Shown here: positions 16,004-24,527 of the stretch, piece by piece
Layout: each line of letters opens with the position of its first letter
Numbering within the stretch: position 1 is the first letter of the stretch
Source: Candidatus Saccharimonadota bacterium
GTDB taxonomy: Bacteria; Patescibacteriota; Saccharimonadia; Saccharimonadales; Saccharimonadaceae
Assembly (NCBI GenBank): GCA_017447485.1
Contig: JAFSNI010000013.1
Span: forward strand, 1-38,062
Direction: 5' to 3'
DNA length: 38,062 bases
The notes under the pieces: generated by a model
The model's input: only the letters and a program-made list of their open reading frames with translations
What the model was told of the DNA's origin: nothing
The model's database searches: none
Translations under genes and position numbers: made by a program

Positions 16004-17420
16004 ATTTATTCTTCGGGAACAGTGGCTCTTCCGGTGGCACAATCGGATCTTTAAAAATCGTTGCAATCTTTTCGGAAGTTCCTGGCAAGAACGGTGAAAT
16101 CATTTTATTCACAGAAAGTAGTCCCAAAATCAAGCTAGTCATGCAACTTTGCAATTTTTCTGTCTCATTATTTTTCGCCAAGCTCCACGGTTTTTCCTCA
16201 TCAATTTTACTATTCAGCTCTTGCACTTTCTCCCAGGCAAAATCAAACGCCCGCGAAAACTCAAACTTATTCATCAAATCACAATATGCTTCCGGCAGTT
16301 TCAACTCCGGAACTTCGCCCAGCTTAATTTCATTTTTCTGTGCTAAAGTCGCAAGTCTCTGCACTAAATTGCCTAAATCATTCGCTAGTTCATTATTATA
16401 TGCATTCTCAAACTTCTCCCACGTAAAATCCGAATCCGCAAACGTATCAATATGCCGCAGGAAGAAATACCGAAACGCGTCTAGCCCATGACGCTCCAAA
16501 ACTTCAATCGGATCTACCACATTGCCAATCGACTTGCTCATCTTTTGCCCATCCGCCAGCACCATTCCGTGTGAAACCACTCGCTCCGGCAAAGGTAGCC
16601 CTAATCCGAGCAGCATCGCCGGCCAAATAATCGCATGAAATCTTAAAATATCTTTTCCCACAAATTGCGCCGTCGCTGGCCACCACTCGGAAATATCTTT
16701 TTCTGGATAGCCAAGAATCGTAATATAGTTCGAAAGTGCGTCAATCCAAACATACATCACTTGTGAATCATCCCCCGGCACCGGCACACCCCAAGTTAAT
16801 TGTGACGTCGGCCGTGAAATCGACACATCCGGCGAATCCGCAAGCAACTTCAAAACTTCTTTTTTCCTAAATTCCGGCAAAATCAAAAACCGATTCGTTT
16901 CAATCGCTTCTCGAACTTGTTCCTTAAAATCCGAAATCCTAAAATAATAATTTTCTTCTGACAATTTTTCATACGGCTTTTGGTGGTCCGGACAAATCCC
17001 GTGATTTTCTTCACATTCTTTTTCCGTTACAAACCGCTCACACCCCGTGCAATACCAGCCCTCATACTCAGCCTTATAAATATGTGGCTCTAACTTCTTC
17101 CAAATCTCTTGGCAACGTCGCTCATGGTCTGCATCCGTCGTCCGCACAAAATCCGTATATTCCACCCCCAACTTATGAATAAATTCCCGGAACTTCGCCG
17201 CATTCTTATCAACATATTCTTGCGTTGACTCGCCCGATTCCTTCGCTTTCAAGAAAATCTTATTCCCGTGTTCATCCGTCCCCGCCTGGAACCGCACCTC
17301 GTCCCCAAGCATCTTATAATAACGCGCCGCCGTATCCGCCAAACAATAATCCATCGCATGACCAATATGTGGAACTCCGTTAACATATGGTATCGCAGTA
17401 GTAATATATATATTCTTCAT
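16002..17420 (-). CDS. metG: Methionyl-tRNA synthetase
   Basis: A 472-residue class Ia synthetase that charges initiator and elongator tRNA-Met. The start MKNIYITTAIPYVNGVPHIGH carries the HIGH motif. The connective peptide has a zinc site with CTGC and later CPDH. The catalytic domain shows YVWIDALSNY and VGKDILRFHAIIWPA, the KMSKS loop is LADGQKMSKSIGN, and a helical anticodon-binding domain completes the chain. The C-terminal dimerisation (OB-fold) domain found in E. coli is absent, as in many short MetRS forms. It ends at the shared terminator with the channel gene. A -10 is not clear: tattat and related AT-rich boxes lie 9-12 bases before the ATG. Confidence 0.97.
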   Translation of the reverse strand: MKNIYITTAIPYVNGVPHIGHAMDYCLADTAARYYKMLGDEVRFQAGTDEHGNKIFLKAKESGESTQEYVDKNAAKFREFIHKLGVEYTDFVRTTDADHERRCQEIWKKLEPHIYKAEYEGWYCTGCERFVTEKECEENHGICPDHQKPYEKLSEENYYFRISDFKEQVREAIETNRFLILPEFRKKEVLKLLADSPDVSISRPTSQLTWGVPVPGDDSQVMYVWIDALSNYITILGYPEKDISEWWPATAQFVGKDILRFHAIIWPAMLLGLGLPLPERVVSHGMVLADGQKMSKSIGNVVDPIEVLERHGLDAFRYFFLRHIDTFADSDFTWEKFENAYNNELANDLGNLVQRLATLAQKNEIKLGEVPELKLPEAYCDLMNKFEFSRAFDFAWEKVQELNSKIDEEKPWSLAKNNETEKLQSCMTSLILGLLSVNKMISPFLPGTSEKIATIFKDPIVPPEEPLFPKNK

Positions 17421-17465
17421 ATATATATTCTATAATACTCCCCTGATTTTAGCAAACACAAGAAG

Positions 17466-18101
17466 TTATATTATCTGCATCACCAGCACAATCGCGAGTG
17501 CCACTACCACCACACCGGCCAACGCGCAAAGTAAAATCAACGTCTTTTTATCCATCTTCTTTTTTGCTGGTTTCATCGGCGCGCCTTGTGGCATCGGCTG
17601 CTGCTGCATCGCCGGATCATTAAATGACACGTTCGGTACTGGCCCCATTTGTGCCGCTGGAACTGGCTGCCCCGCCGCTTGTTCTGATGGCATCGAAATC
17701 GCACTGCCAATCGAACCCGGCACTGGCCCCGCCGCTTTCATCGGAGCTTTCAATTCTTCTTCAATCGGATCTGGTTCTTTTGGCGGGTTCGGCATCGTAA
17801 TCGGGTCCGTCGCCCCTACCATCGGATTACCAGGTTGAAAAATTGGGCTCACTGGCGTTGGGATTTCAGGCATCGCTGGCGCGGCCGGTTCTTGCATCGC
17901 CGGCGTCGCTGGTTCTTGCATCACTGGCGCGGCCGGTTCCACCGCTGGCACCCCAGTCGGGTTTACTACCGGATTCACTGGCGCAGGCATCTCTGGCATC
18001 GCTGGCGCGGCAGCTGGAGTAACAGGCGCAGCTGGCGTTACCGGTGCTTCCGGCACCGCTGGCGCCGTTGGTATTGTTGGGTTTACACTATTTGGATCCA
18101 T
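17466..18101 (-). CDS. Pro/Ala-rich protein with C-terminal membrane anchor
   Basis: A 211-residue protein of low complexity. Residues 1-175 are built of Pro, Ala, Met, Val and Glu in repeated blocks such as TPAMQEPAAPAM and APVTPAAPVTPAA. The DNA shows matching direct repeats at about 17871-17940. A basic stretch (KPAKKKMDKK) precedes a single C-terminal helix (TLILLCALAGVVVVALAIVLVM). With the Lys cluster just before the helix, a tail-anchored topology with the Pro-rich part in the cytoplasm is the simplest reading, though a reverse topology is possible. It has a leader with aaaggaa nine bases before the ATG. Function is unknown; such tails often serve as flexible spacers or docking arms. 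Confidence 0.75.
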   Translation of the reverse strand: MDPNSVNPTIPTAPAVPEAPVTPAAPVTPAAAPAMPEMPAPVNPVVNPTGVPAVEPAAPVMQEPATPAMQEPAAPAMPEIPTPVSPIFQPGNPMVGATDPITMPNPPKEPDPIEEELKAPMKAAGPVPGSIGSAISMPSEQAAGQPVPAAQMGPVPNVSFNDPAMQQQPMPQGAPMKPAKKKMDKKTLILLCALAGVVVVALAIVLVMQII

Positions 18102-18147
18102 TTTCTATTTCCTTTACTTATATTAATAATATCATAACTTTTTAAAA

Positions 18148-18684
18148 TCATCTACCGTGGCCACCGCCACCACCTCCACCCCCGCCGGAGAAGCCCCCAC
18201 CTCCGCCGCCGGAAAACCCTGACGAAGAAGATCCGCCGCTCGATTGGTAAGTCGAAGAATACGTCACCGTAGTCGCCGCCCGATTTACCGCATTCAAAAC
18301 CGAATACGCCGCCAATTCATTCGTGTACCAATCTGGCGTTTCCACTTCTGCCATTTGATAATATTTACTCAACTCCTTCATCCAGCTTTTCTCCAACCCC
18401 AGCACCGCCGCATATGGCAACAGTTTCTCATATAACTTCACCACGCCCTCTGGCGAAACTTCCGCCCCCGTCGCACTTTGCAAAAACTTCAACCGGTCTT
18501 TTTCCGCCATCTCAATGTAAAGCTTCAGCCCATCCATATATCGCGACGCTTCCAGCCCCTTTTTCGTCCGATAATAAAATTTATTCGTTTTTTCAATCAA
18601 AATCAGTCGTACTATGATAAACGTCACAAATATCCCCATCATCACTGGCATAAAAATATCCGCACCAACCACCACGCCTATCAT
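18148..18684 (-). CDS. C-terminal half of a split DUF2207 membrane protein
   Basis: A 178-residue protein that starts with a hydrophobic helix (FMPVMMGIFVTFIIVRLILI). A conserved-looking cytoplasmic part follows (GLKLYIEMAEKDRLKFL, KLYEKLLPYAAVLGLEKSW), and it ends in a Ser/Gly tail with long glycine runs. This is the C-terminal portion of DUF2207 proteins, which normally form one polypeptide of about 550-650 residues with the part encoded just upstream. The start overlaps the upstream stop by four bases (ATGA), and an agggagg ribosome site sits seven bases before this ATG, so it is translated as a separate coupled chain rather than as sequencing debris. Function of the family is unknown. Confidence 0.8.
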   Translation of the reverse strand: MIGVVVGADIFMPVMMGIFVTFIIVRLILIEKTNKFYYRTKKGLEASRYMDGLKLYIEMAEKDRLKFLQSATGAEVSPEGVVKLYEKLLPYAAVLGLEKSWMKELSKYYQMAEVETPDWYTNELAAYSVLNAVNRAATTVTYSSTYQSSGGSSSSGFSGGGGGGFSGGGGGGGGGHGR

Positions 18685-19925
18685 ATCAAACCTCCCTTAT
18701 ATTTCCCCTCGACCAGTCCTTGCCTTTTTAACTCCGCGTCCACCGCACGTTCATAACTACGCCTTAGCGAAACCAAGCTCGCCGTCGCCGTCCGCGTTTT
18801 AATTTCAATCTCGTCACCATCATTCACGCTCGCACCACCCGCCAAAATCCTGAGCAGATACATTCCCTCATTACTAATCTTACTAGCGTCCAGAACCTTC
18901 ACTGCCCACTTTTTTCGCCCGAACATTGTCTCGCCTTTTTGCACTAAGCTAATCTGCTTTTTCACAATCATGTCGAGCAATACCGCCACTTTCGCGTCAT
19001 GCTTCTTCCCGATATAAATCGCCGCCATCTCTGCCACGCCAGTCTCGGCATTCGGTGTGAACTCCGGTTTTATAAATAAATCTTTATAATATTTCGCCTT
19101 CTCGCGCGTGCTCAAAAATTTCTTAAACGGTTTAATCAAAAGCAAAACACACACAATCAAAAACCCGATCATTATAAAAATTAACGTATAATTTTTTTCT
19201 GGCTCCGGCACCACAAAACTTCCCGCTTTTAGCTCCACATCAAAAGTCAAATTTTCATATCGCGTCAAGTTTTTCGCCACAAATTCTACACCATCGGAAA
19301 TGTCCGAAATCGTGCATCTCTCCGATCCATTCGCTCCATATCTTCCCACATAGCACCAACTCTTTCCAGCATAATTATCCGCCACATCTTCCGCAAAATG
19401 CACCCGCGCCGTCACGCTATTAAACTTCTGCGTCCACCCATTTCCGTTTGTGTCCCAATACAACTCTTGATAATCCGAAAAATCCGTCACCACTTTTTCA
19501 AAATTATATTCAAAAACATAAACTTGTTTTCCTAAAACATAACTTTCATCACCAGTACAAACTTCATAATAATTATCTTCTTGTATAATACTATAAATTG
19601 GCTCCGTTAAACCATTACGTGTTATTTTTATATTTGCTTTTGTCAAACTCGGCAACGTTACATTCGCATTATCTTGATTCGTAAACGGAATCATCCGACA
19701 AATACCTTTATTCTGTTTATAATCCGGAAAGATTGCCGTAAAACTTTCTATCACTTTTAAATGTGACACGCCATCCGCATCACGACTTAAATAATAATCG
19801 CCCGTAAAATCTTCAAAATAAAAATTTTCCGTATCAACCGCAAACACCGTCGCTGGCAAAAGTGCTAGCAGCATCGCGACTAGAACACTACAACTTAATC
19901 TTACTCTGCGCATTTTTAAGAACAT
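18681..19925 (-). CDS. N-terminal half of a split DUF2207 membrane protein
   Basis: A 414-residue protein. The signal peptide is about 1-29 (LSCSVLVAMLLALLPATVFA). The extracytoplasmic DUF2207 domain runs about 30-235, including GICRMIPFTNQDN and YVFEYNFEKVVTDF. A transmembrane helix at about 236-258 (LIFIMIGFLIVCVLLLIKPF) leads to a cytoplasmic region (about 265-414) that contains a winged-helix-like stretch. The gene begins inside the end of the lactate dehydrogenase gene, overlapping 38 bases. An alternative ATG at 19913 gives MRRVRLSC and a more typical signal peptide. The second half of the family's protein is the next gene. Family membership is moderately sure; no enzymatic role is known. 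Confidence 0.82.
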   Translation of the reverse strand: MFLKMRRVRLSCSVLVAMLLALLPATVFAVDTENFYFEDFTGDYYLSRDADGVSHLKVIESFTAIFPDYKQNKGICRMIPFTNQDNANVTLPSLTKANIKITRNGLTEPIYSIIQEDNYYEVCTGDESYVLGKQVYVFEYNFEKVVTDFSDYQELYWDTNGNGWTQKFNSVTARVHFAEDVADNYAGKSWCYVGRYGANGSERCTISDISDGVEFVAKNLTRYENLTFDVELKAGSFVVPEPEKNYTLIFIMIGFLIVCVLLLIKPFKKFLSTREKAKYYKDLFIKPEFTPNAETGVAEMAAIYIGKKHDAKVAVLLDMIVKKQISLVQKGETMFGRKKWAVKVLDASKISNEGMYLLRILAGGASVNDGDEIEIKTRTATASLVSLRRSYERAVDAELKRQGLVEGKYKGGLI

Positions 19926-20802
19926 TGATTGATTTTTGTAACTCCATACCTTCTTTTTCTGAAATCTTTACGTCAAGCCTCCGAATCGCGCCTTCGCGCC
20001 CCACCACCGTCGGCCAACCAAAACAAGTTCCCGAAAAATTATCATATGACGAAACCGGCAACACCCGCATCTCGTCATTCAAGATCGAATTCAAAATTTG
20101 CACCACACAAGTCGCAATGCCATAATACGTCGCGCCCTTCTTTTCAATAATCTGATACGCCTCGCCTCGCGCAAATTCCGAAATCCCTGCTCGTACATCT
20201 GCGTCCAGCAAATCTTCAATTTTTTGTCCGCCCACATCCGCGAGCGACCACAGCGTCACTTCCGAATCACCGTGCTCCCCCACTTGATAGGCGTGTACTG
20301 ATTTCGGGTTAATATTGAGATACGCCGCCGTTCTTTGTCGCAACCTTGCTGAATCCAAAACCGTTCCCGACCCAACCACTTGTTCTGCCGGCAGCCCCGA
20401 AAACTTTAATGTAAAATACGTTAAAACATCCATCGGGTTCGTCACCACGAGAAAAATTCCGTTAAACCCGCTGTCCATAATCTGTTCAACCATCCCCTTC
20501 AGGATGTTCACATTCTTTTTCAATAGTTGCAATCTTGTTTCGCCTGGCCGTTGCGCCGCCCCCGCCGTAATCACCACCACATCACAGTCCTTCGCGTCTT
20601 TATAAGTTCCATTTTTAATTTTCACATAACTCGGCGCCACTGCCAGTGCGTCTTTCAAATCCATCGCCTCACCTTCCGCATCATGCGCCAGAATATCCGT
20701 CAATACCAACTCGTTCACCGCCGTCCGTTGTTGCGTAATCGCAAAAGCAATGCTCGCACCAACATTTCCAGTACCAACAATCATGACTTTGTTATTGTCC
20801 AT
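19888..20802 (-). CDS. ldh: L-lactate dehydrogenase
   Basis: A 304-residue NAD-dependent enzyme that reduces pyruvate to lactate, regenerating NAD in a fermentative cell. The Rossmann fold begins VMIVGTGNVGASIA. The substrate loop AAQRPGETRLQLL has Gln at the position that is Arg in malate dehydrogenases, favouring lactate. Catalytic Asp lies in VLDSARLR and the catalytic His in VGEHGDSEV. I chose the ATG at 20802: an upstream in-frame ATG at 20820 would place the -10 box TATAAT (20809-20814) inside the protein, and MDNNKVMIVG is the natural start. Length is near the usual 310-320. The 3' end overlaps the DUF2207 gene. Confidence 0.93.
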   Translation of the reverse strand: MDNNKVMIVGTGNVGASIAFAITQQRTAVNELVLTDILAHDAEGEAMDLKDALAVAPSYVKIKNGTYKDAKDCDVVVITAGAAQRPGETRLQLLKKNVNILKGMVEQIMDSGFNGIFLVVTNPMDVLTYFTLKFSGLPAEQVVGSGTVLDSARLRQRTAAYLNINPKSVHAYQVGEHGDSEVTLWSLADVGGQKIEDLLDADVRAGISEFARGEAYQIIEKKGATYYGIATCVVQILNSILNDEMRVLPVSSYDNFSGTCFGWPTVVGREGAIRRLDVKISEKEGMELQKSINVLKNAQSKIKL

Positions 20803-20808
20803 ACTATT

Positions 20809-20814
20809 ATTATA
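20809..20814 (-). promoter_or_regulatory. Extended -10 for leaderless ldh transcript
   Basis: The sequence TGTGCTATAAT ends six bases before the ATG at 20802. It carries the TGn extension and lies between exonuclease I and ldh. Confidence 0.65.
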
Positions 20815-20822
20815 GCACAAGC

Positions 20823-22154
20823 TTAATAATCTGACGCGAAAACATTCTCAAAATAAAGCTTTAATTCTTCCGCCACAAACTCATCTTTTTCATAAAGTTT
20901 CTGCAGTTCTTCCAAAAACTTTGGCGCAAGCCTAGAAAGTCGCGCCCGACGGTATTCCTCCCACTTCGAACTTTCCGACTCGCTCAAACTTTCCGGAAAG
21001 TTCCGCCCCTTATAATGCAGCAAAAGTTCCGGCAAGCGTACATCATGAAAATCTGGATGAAAATCCGCGAGCTTCTGACCGTCCGCATTCCTAACCGCCG
21101 CCACCTTGACTCGGTCTGCATCGTTCAAAAACCCGTCATAAAGCGCCGCTTCCGGTTCAATCGCTGGCGGGAACTCCGGCCGATTTTCATACTCACTTCG
21201 CACTTTTTCCGCAAATTCCGGATGCGCTAAAACTTCCTGCAAGTTTTTCTCAACCGTTTCCCGTGTCAAACCAATTTTTTCCCAACCATCAAAATTATCC
21301 AGCACCTCCACCGGCGCCACCGCCGGGCACTTATTAAAACAAAGCTCTTTAATAATTGGAAAAGAATTGTTATTATCAAAATCATATCTTAAATCATAAA
21401 CCAAAACATTTCCATTTCGTCCCGCCGTGAGTGGAAATGCCACAGTGGTTTTATTGAACTCGTTCGCATATCTTCCGCTTGCATACACAAACGGTTTTTT
21501 ATCTTCCAAATTCACTAACTTTTTTACCGCATTTTTATCGCGCATTTTAAACAAAAACTCAAACATTTTCGGCTGCTTTTCGTAAATCATTTTCGCCACT
21601 GCAATCGTCGCATAAACATCCGAAAGTGCATCGTGCGCGTGCTCATGCGAAAGCCCGTTACACTTCGTCAAAAGCTCCAGCCGGTTCGTCGGCTTCCCGT
21701 CCTCCGTCACCGGCCAATTCATTCCTTCCGGCCGCAACGCCCGCACCAGCCGCACCACGTCCAACATGTCCCAACGCGAACGCCCGTCTTTCCACTCCCA
21801 TTCATACGGCTCATAAAAGTTCCGCCACAACGTCGCCCGCATAAATTCATCATCAAACCGCACCGTGTTATAACCCACCGCTACCGTCTCCGGCGTAAAA
21901 ATCTCCTCAGAAACATACCGGCAAAACTCCGCTTCGCTCATACCATCACGCAAAGTATCTTGCGGCGTAATTTTTGTCACACCAATCGCCTGCGGGCTCG
22001 GCAACGCATCTTCGCTCATCTTCACCAAAATATTCACCGGCTCGCCAATCGGCTCTAAACTCATCGTAGTTCGCTGCCCCGCAAACTGCATAATCCGATC
22101 TTCCCGCGGGTTCAACCCTGAAGTCTCAAGATCATAAAAGAAAAACGTTTTCAT
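20823..22154 (-). CDS. sbcB: Exodeoxyribonuclease I (DEDDh 3'-5' exonuclease)
   Basis: A 443-residue nuclease that degrades single-stranded DNA from 3' ends, acting in recombination and mismatch repair. The DEDD motifs are FFYDLETSG (Asp and Glu near 8 and 10), GYNTVRFDDEFM and HEHAHDALSDV, with the His of the DEDDh type. The ExoI-specific SH3-like and helical domains follow (about 200-443), including KKPFVYASGRY. The start at 22154 (MKTFFFYDL) is preferred over 22163, because TATAAT (22162-22167) lies seven bases upstream. It ends two bases before the ldh promoter. Single-strand DNA turnover could touch DGR or natural-transformation biology, but nothing in the sequence links them. Confidence 0.93.
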   Translation of the reverse strand: MKTFFFYDLETSGLNPREDRIMQFAGQRTTMSLEPIGEPVNILVKMSEDALPSPQAIGVTKITPQDTLRDGMSEAEFCRYVSEEIFTPETVAVGYNTVRFDDEFMRATLWRNFYEPYEWEWKDGRSRWDMLDVVRLVRALRPEGMNWPVTEDGKPTNRLELLTKCNGLSHEHAHDALSDVYATIAVAKMIYEKQPKMFEFLFKMRDKNAVKKLVNLEDKKPFVYASGRYANEFNKTTVAFPLTAGRNGNVLVYDLRYDFDNNNSFPIIKELCFNKCPAVAPVEVLDNFDGWEKIGLTRETVEKNLQEVLAHPEFAEKVRSEYENRPEFPPAIEPEAALYDGFLNDADRVKVAAVRNADGQKLADFHPDFHDVRLPELLLHYKGRNFPESLSESESSKWEEYRRARLSRLAPKFLEELQKLYEKDEFVAEELKLYFENVFASDY

Positions 22155-22161
22155 ATCCCCC

Positions 22162-22167
22162 ATTATA
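22162..22167 (-). promoter_or_regulatory. -10 element for leaderless exonuclease I transcript
   Basis: TATAAT set in gtgtgtTATAATgggggat, seven bases before the ATG at 22154. The ggggg in between is too close to serve as a ribosome site for this ATG. Confidence 0.55.
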
Positions 22168-22172
22168 ACACA

Positions 22173-23222
22173 CTATTTCAATACGCACCGCACCGCAAAG
22201 CCGCTTCCTACTGCCGAGCTCGCTGCGCTGTAATTCATACTATACGCTAAATTGTCTGAAGTTGTAATCGTCGAGGCAGAAAGCTCGCTCGAAGTCGGCA
22301 ACCGCCAGCCCGCCGGGCAAATATCTTCGCTCGCCGCCGTTGTGTCTTCCGCTTCGCAAACCGTTCCCGCTGAAACGTTACAGTAATCATATAACCCGCT
22401 CGAAATATTTTCTACCGTATATTCCCCGTAAGAGAAGTTCGAATCCACTGACTCAATTTCAGCGTTATTTGCAATCACTAAATTCTGCGTCATCCAAACC
22501 ACACCGCTGCTTAATTTCGTAATTTGATACGAAGCGTCATTACGGTTATCTTCTAACGTGTAAGTTGCGCCCGCGACCATTGACGAAACTACTGAAGCTT
22601 TATTTGCCGAAGACATCGCGTAAAACTCTTGCATCGTTGTCACCTTATCAATCGAATCCGCTTCCACATTTCCAACCAACGCAAAGTTAATCACATTCTT
22701 ATATTCACCCGAGGCCTGCGTCGAAGCCGCCTTCGCGCCAATCGCAAAGCTCACCGTTGACCCGCCCGCCGCGCTCGTACTCAAAACTTCCGCCGGCGTG
22801 CTGCTTGTATAATATGGCAACCCATAATAAGCATCGACATTATTTTTCGCCCAACCCCAAGTATTATCGCTAAGTGAAGTTAACGCCGTTCCCGCATTTA
22901 CCGCCACGCTCGTAAACGTCGCTTCACCGTTCACTAGACTATTATTTAAATAAGTATCGCCGTCACCCGCCGTCGCTAACAGCTTATATCCATAAGTGTT
23001 GTTCGAACTTACCGTCAAGGTAATGTTCGAGCTCTTTGCCGCGTTCCCTGGCGTTAAATCTTCAATCGAAATTTTTGCATCTGAAAGCGTTAGACCAATC
23101 GTTGGGTTAAAAGAGAAATAAATATCCACTTCTTCTTGCGCCGTCAAAGCACTCGCACCTTGCACTGCTACAATCCCCCCAAGCATTACCCCTATACCAC
23201 ATAATATATGTTTAGCCTTCAT
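22173..23222 (-). CDS. Secreted protein with C-terminal FISUMP (C-lectin-like) domain
   Basis: A 349-residue exported protein. The signal peptide is about 1-26 (ILCGIGVMLGGIVAVQGASA). A beta-rich domain of about 30-190 (LTVSSNNTYGYKLLATAG) resembles repeat modules of Saccharibacterial surface proteins. A FISUMP domain (Fibrobacter succinogenes major paralogous domain, TIGR02145-like) covers about 210-349, with VVWMTQNLVI, EDICPAGWRLPTSSEL and a terminal GSGFAVRCV. DGR target proteins often carry this domain, and the template repeat at 37087-37262 translates to the same ending, GFSVRCV. However, the DNA of this C terminus does not match that template, so this is not its variable target. A weaker -10, TGcTAAACT, lies six bases before the ATG. 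Confidence 0.85.
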   Translation of the reverse strand: MKAKHILCGIGVMLGGIVAVQGASALTAQEEVDIYFSFNPTIGLTLSDAKISIEDLTPGNAAKSSNITLTVSSNNTYGYKLLATAGDGDTYLNNSLVNGEATFTSVAVNAGTALTSLSDNTWGWAKNNVDAYYGLPYYTSSTPAEVLSTSAAGGSTVSFAIGAKAASTQASGEYKNVINFALVGNVEADSIDKVTTMQEFYAMSSANKASVVSSMVAGATYTLEDNRNDASYQITKLSSGVVWMTQNLVIANNAEIESVDSNFSYGEYTVENISSGLYDYCNVSAGTVCEAEDTTAASEDICPAGWRLPTSSELSASTITTSDNLAYSMNYSAASSAVGSGFAVRCVLK

Positions 23223-23269
23223 AAAACTAGTTTAGCATAACTTTTTTCAAAATGCAATAAATAGCAAAA

Positions 23270-23989
23270 CTAATTTCCGTAAACTTCTTCGTAATCTATA
23301 CCATAATAAGCATATTGTAGCTTCAAATAAGCTATGTCAAGCTCCGCCGCCGCCGTCTTTAAAGGGTCCTCATTTGCCACCGCCATCACCAAAAACTTCA
23401 GCGGCTTATCATAGCCTCCACAAATCTCCATCGAACTACCATATGCCAGTTCTCCTGGCACCGTTACTTCGCGCACGCCACCTAACCGCATCCCTATCAC
23501 CCCCACATTCCAGCCTTCAATCATTCCGAGCGACGCATCCAGCGCCTTATCAAAAGCCGTCGGGCTAGAAATATTGTCAAGTGATGAATCAAAAATTGTC
23601 TCATCTGCGCACCAACCAATATAGTACGCCAAATAATCCGTATCGTCTTCCGTCAACTTCCGTCCCGTCCCCGCTAGCAAATCCCTCGTCTGCACTCCAT
23701 TTGCGTTCGCCGCAGTCTCATTATAAGCTTTAACTTCGCTTTTATATGGCAAAAACGTCTTAAAATCGCTCGCGCTCACTTCCTTAAACTTTGCCAGCTT
23801 TTCCGTATATTCTTCCGAATACTGCGCAATTTTTTCTTCGCTCACGCCAGAATCTGCCGTGCTAGAACCCTTACTCCCGTTAATCACAATCGCCGCATAG
23901 CTCGCCAATATTGACCCCACCATCACAACTGCAATCACCGCAATAATAATCCGCTGTTTTAAACTCGTCTTTAATTCTTTTTCTTCCAT
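23270..23989 (-). CDS. Membrane-anchored FKBP-type peptidyl-prolyl isomerase
   Basis: A 239-residue protein. One N-terminal helix (IIIAVIAVVMVGSILASYAAIV, about 13-35) anchors it with the rest outside. A Ser/Glu-rich linker precedes an FKBP fold in the C-terminal half: the first strand region ARDL-like (VQTRDLLAGTGRKL), YYIGWCADETIFDSS, and the signature IEGWNVGVIGMRLGGVREVTVPGELAYG. The fold would assist folding of exported proteins by isomerising prolyl bonds. It has two Cys (WCADE and EICGG) within the FKBP region. It follows the terminator of the rplF-rplO unit and has its own TATAAT at 24012-24017 with a short leader and a ggag ribosome site. Active-site aromatic residues are only partly kept, so activity is uncertain. 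Confidence 0.85.
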   Translation of the reverse strand: MEEKELKTSLKQRIIIAVIAVVMVGSILASYAAIVINGSKGSSTADSGVSEEKIAQYSEEYTEKLAKFKEVSASDFKTFLPYKSEVKAYNETAANANGVQTRDLLAGTGRKLTEDDTDYLAYYIGWCADETIFDSSLDNISSPTAFDKALDASLGMIEGWNVGVIGMRLGGVREVTVPGELAYGSSMEICGGYDKPLKFLVMAVANEDPLKTAAAELDIAYLKLQYAYYGIDYEEVYGN

Positions 23990-24011
23990 AATAACTCCAC
24001 TTAATTATCTA

Positions 24012-24017
24012 ATTATA
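24012..24017 (-). promoter_or_regulatory. -10 element for the FKBP gene
   Basis: TATAAT in gtggTATAATtag, with a leader of about 22 nt and gtggag before the ATG at 23989. It sits just downstream of the rplO terminator. Confidence 0.6.
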
Positions 24018-24021
24018 CCAC

Positions 24022-24049
24022 AAAAATAACCCCTTTCGGGGTTATTTTT
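24022..24049. terminator. Intrinsic terminator after rplO
   Basis: The perfect stem aaaaataacccc/ggggttattttt with a tttc loop is symmetric in A and T runs. It ends the L6-L18-S5-L15 unit on the minus strand. Its sequence is nearly the same as the terminator at 15974-16003. Confidence 0.9.
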
Positions 24050-24062
24050 GCATGGTCCAGCA

Positions 24063-24527
24063 TTAAGCTTTTTTCAAAGTTGGCTTTTGCAAAATTGCAA
24101 CTTTCTTAAACGCCCCGCCCGCTTTCTTAATTGCTTCTACAGCTGATTTCGAAGCAAATTGTGTTTCAAGCTCAATCTTTGCGGTTAGTTCACCGCGCGA
24201 AATCACTTTTACTTTCACAAACGGACTCGAAATTAAATTGTTTTCCGCCAAAACATAATTGTCGACTTTGCCAGAAAGATCGTTCAATCTATCCGTATAA
24301 ACAACTTCTGCTTTCGCATGAAAACTCTTAAAACCTTTGAGCTTCGGCACTGCTTGCATTATTGCGCGTTGGCCGCCCATAAAGCCTGCTGGCATCTTTG
24401 AATGACCAGTCCGAGCTTTTTGACCCTTCGTGCCACGACCTGCAGTTTTACCTTGCCCAGCCGAAATCCCACGACCCTTGCGAGAAGGGCGGGTATTCTT
24501 GTTCACCGTCAAATCACTATATTTCAT
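24063..24527 (-). CDS. rplO: Large ribosomal subunit protein uL15
   Basis: A 154-residue protein of the 50S subunit, binding 23S rRNA late in assembly. The start MKYSDLTVNKNTRPSRKGRG and the Gly/Lys-rich loop SAGQGKTAGRGTKGQKAR are diagnostic, and the C-terminal L15 fold holds VKVISRGEL and KSAVEAIKKAGG. Its start overlaps the rpsE stop by one base. In most bacteria rpmD (uL30) lies between rpsE and rplO and secY follows; here uL30 is missing and a terminator follows directly, so secY and adk are elsewhere. Confidence 0.97.
   Translation of the reverse strand: MKYSDLTVNKNTRPSRKGRGISAGQGKTAGRGTKGQKARTGHSKMPAGFMGGQRAIMQAVPKLKGFKSFHAKAEVVYTDRLNDLSGKVDNYVLAENNLISSPFVKVKVISRGELTAKIELETQFASKSAVEAIKKAGGAFKKVAILQKPTLKKA

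Noticed and set aside
18681-18684. Sequencing frameshift splitting DUF2207
   Set aside because: A well-placed agggagg ribosome site and a clean ATGA overlap argue for two real genes; not fully excluded.
22173-22330. This FISUMP C terminus as the variable repeat of the DGR
   Set aside because: Only the protein-level ending is alike; the DNA differs at non-adenine positions throughout, whereas a variable repeat should differ mainly at template A.
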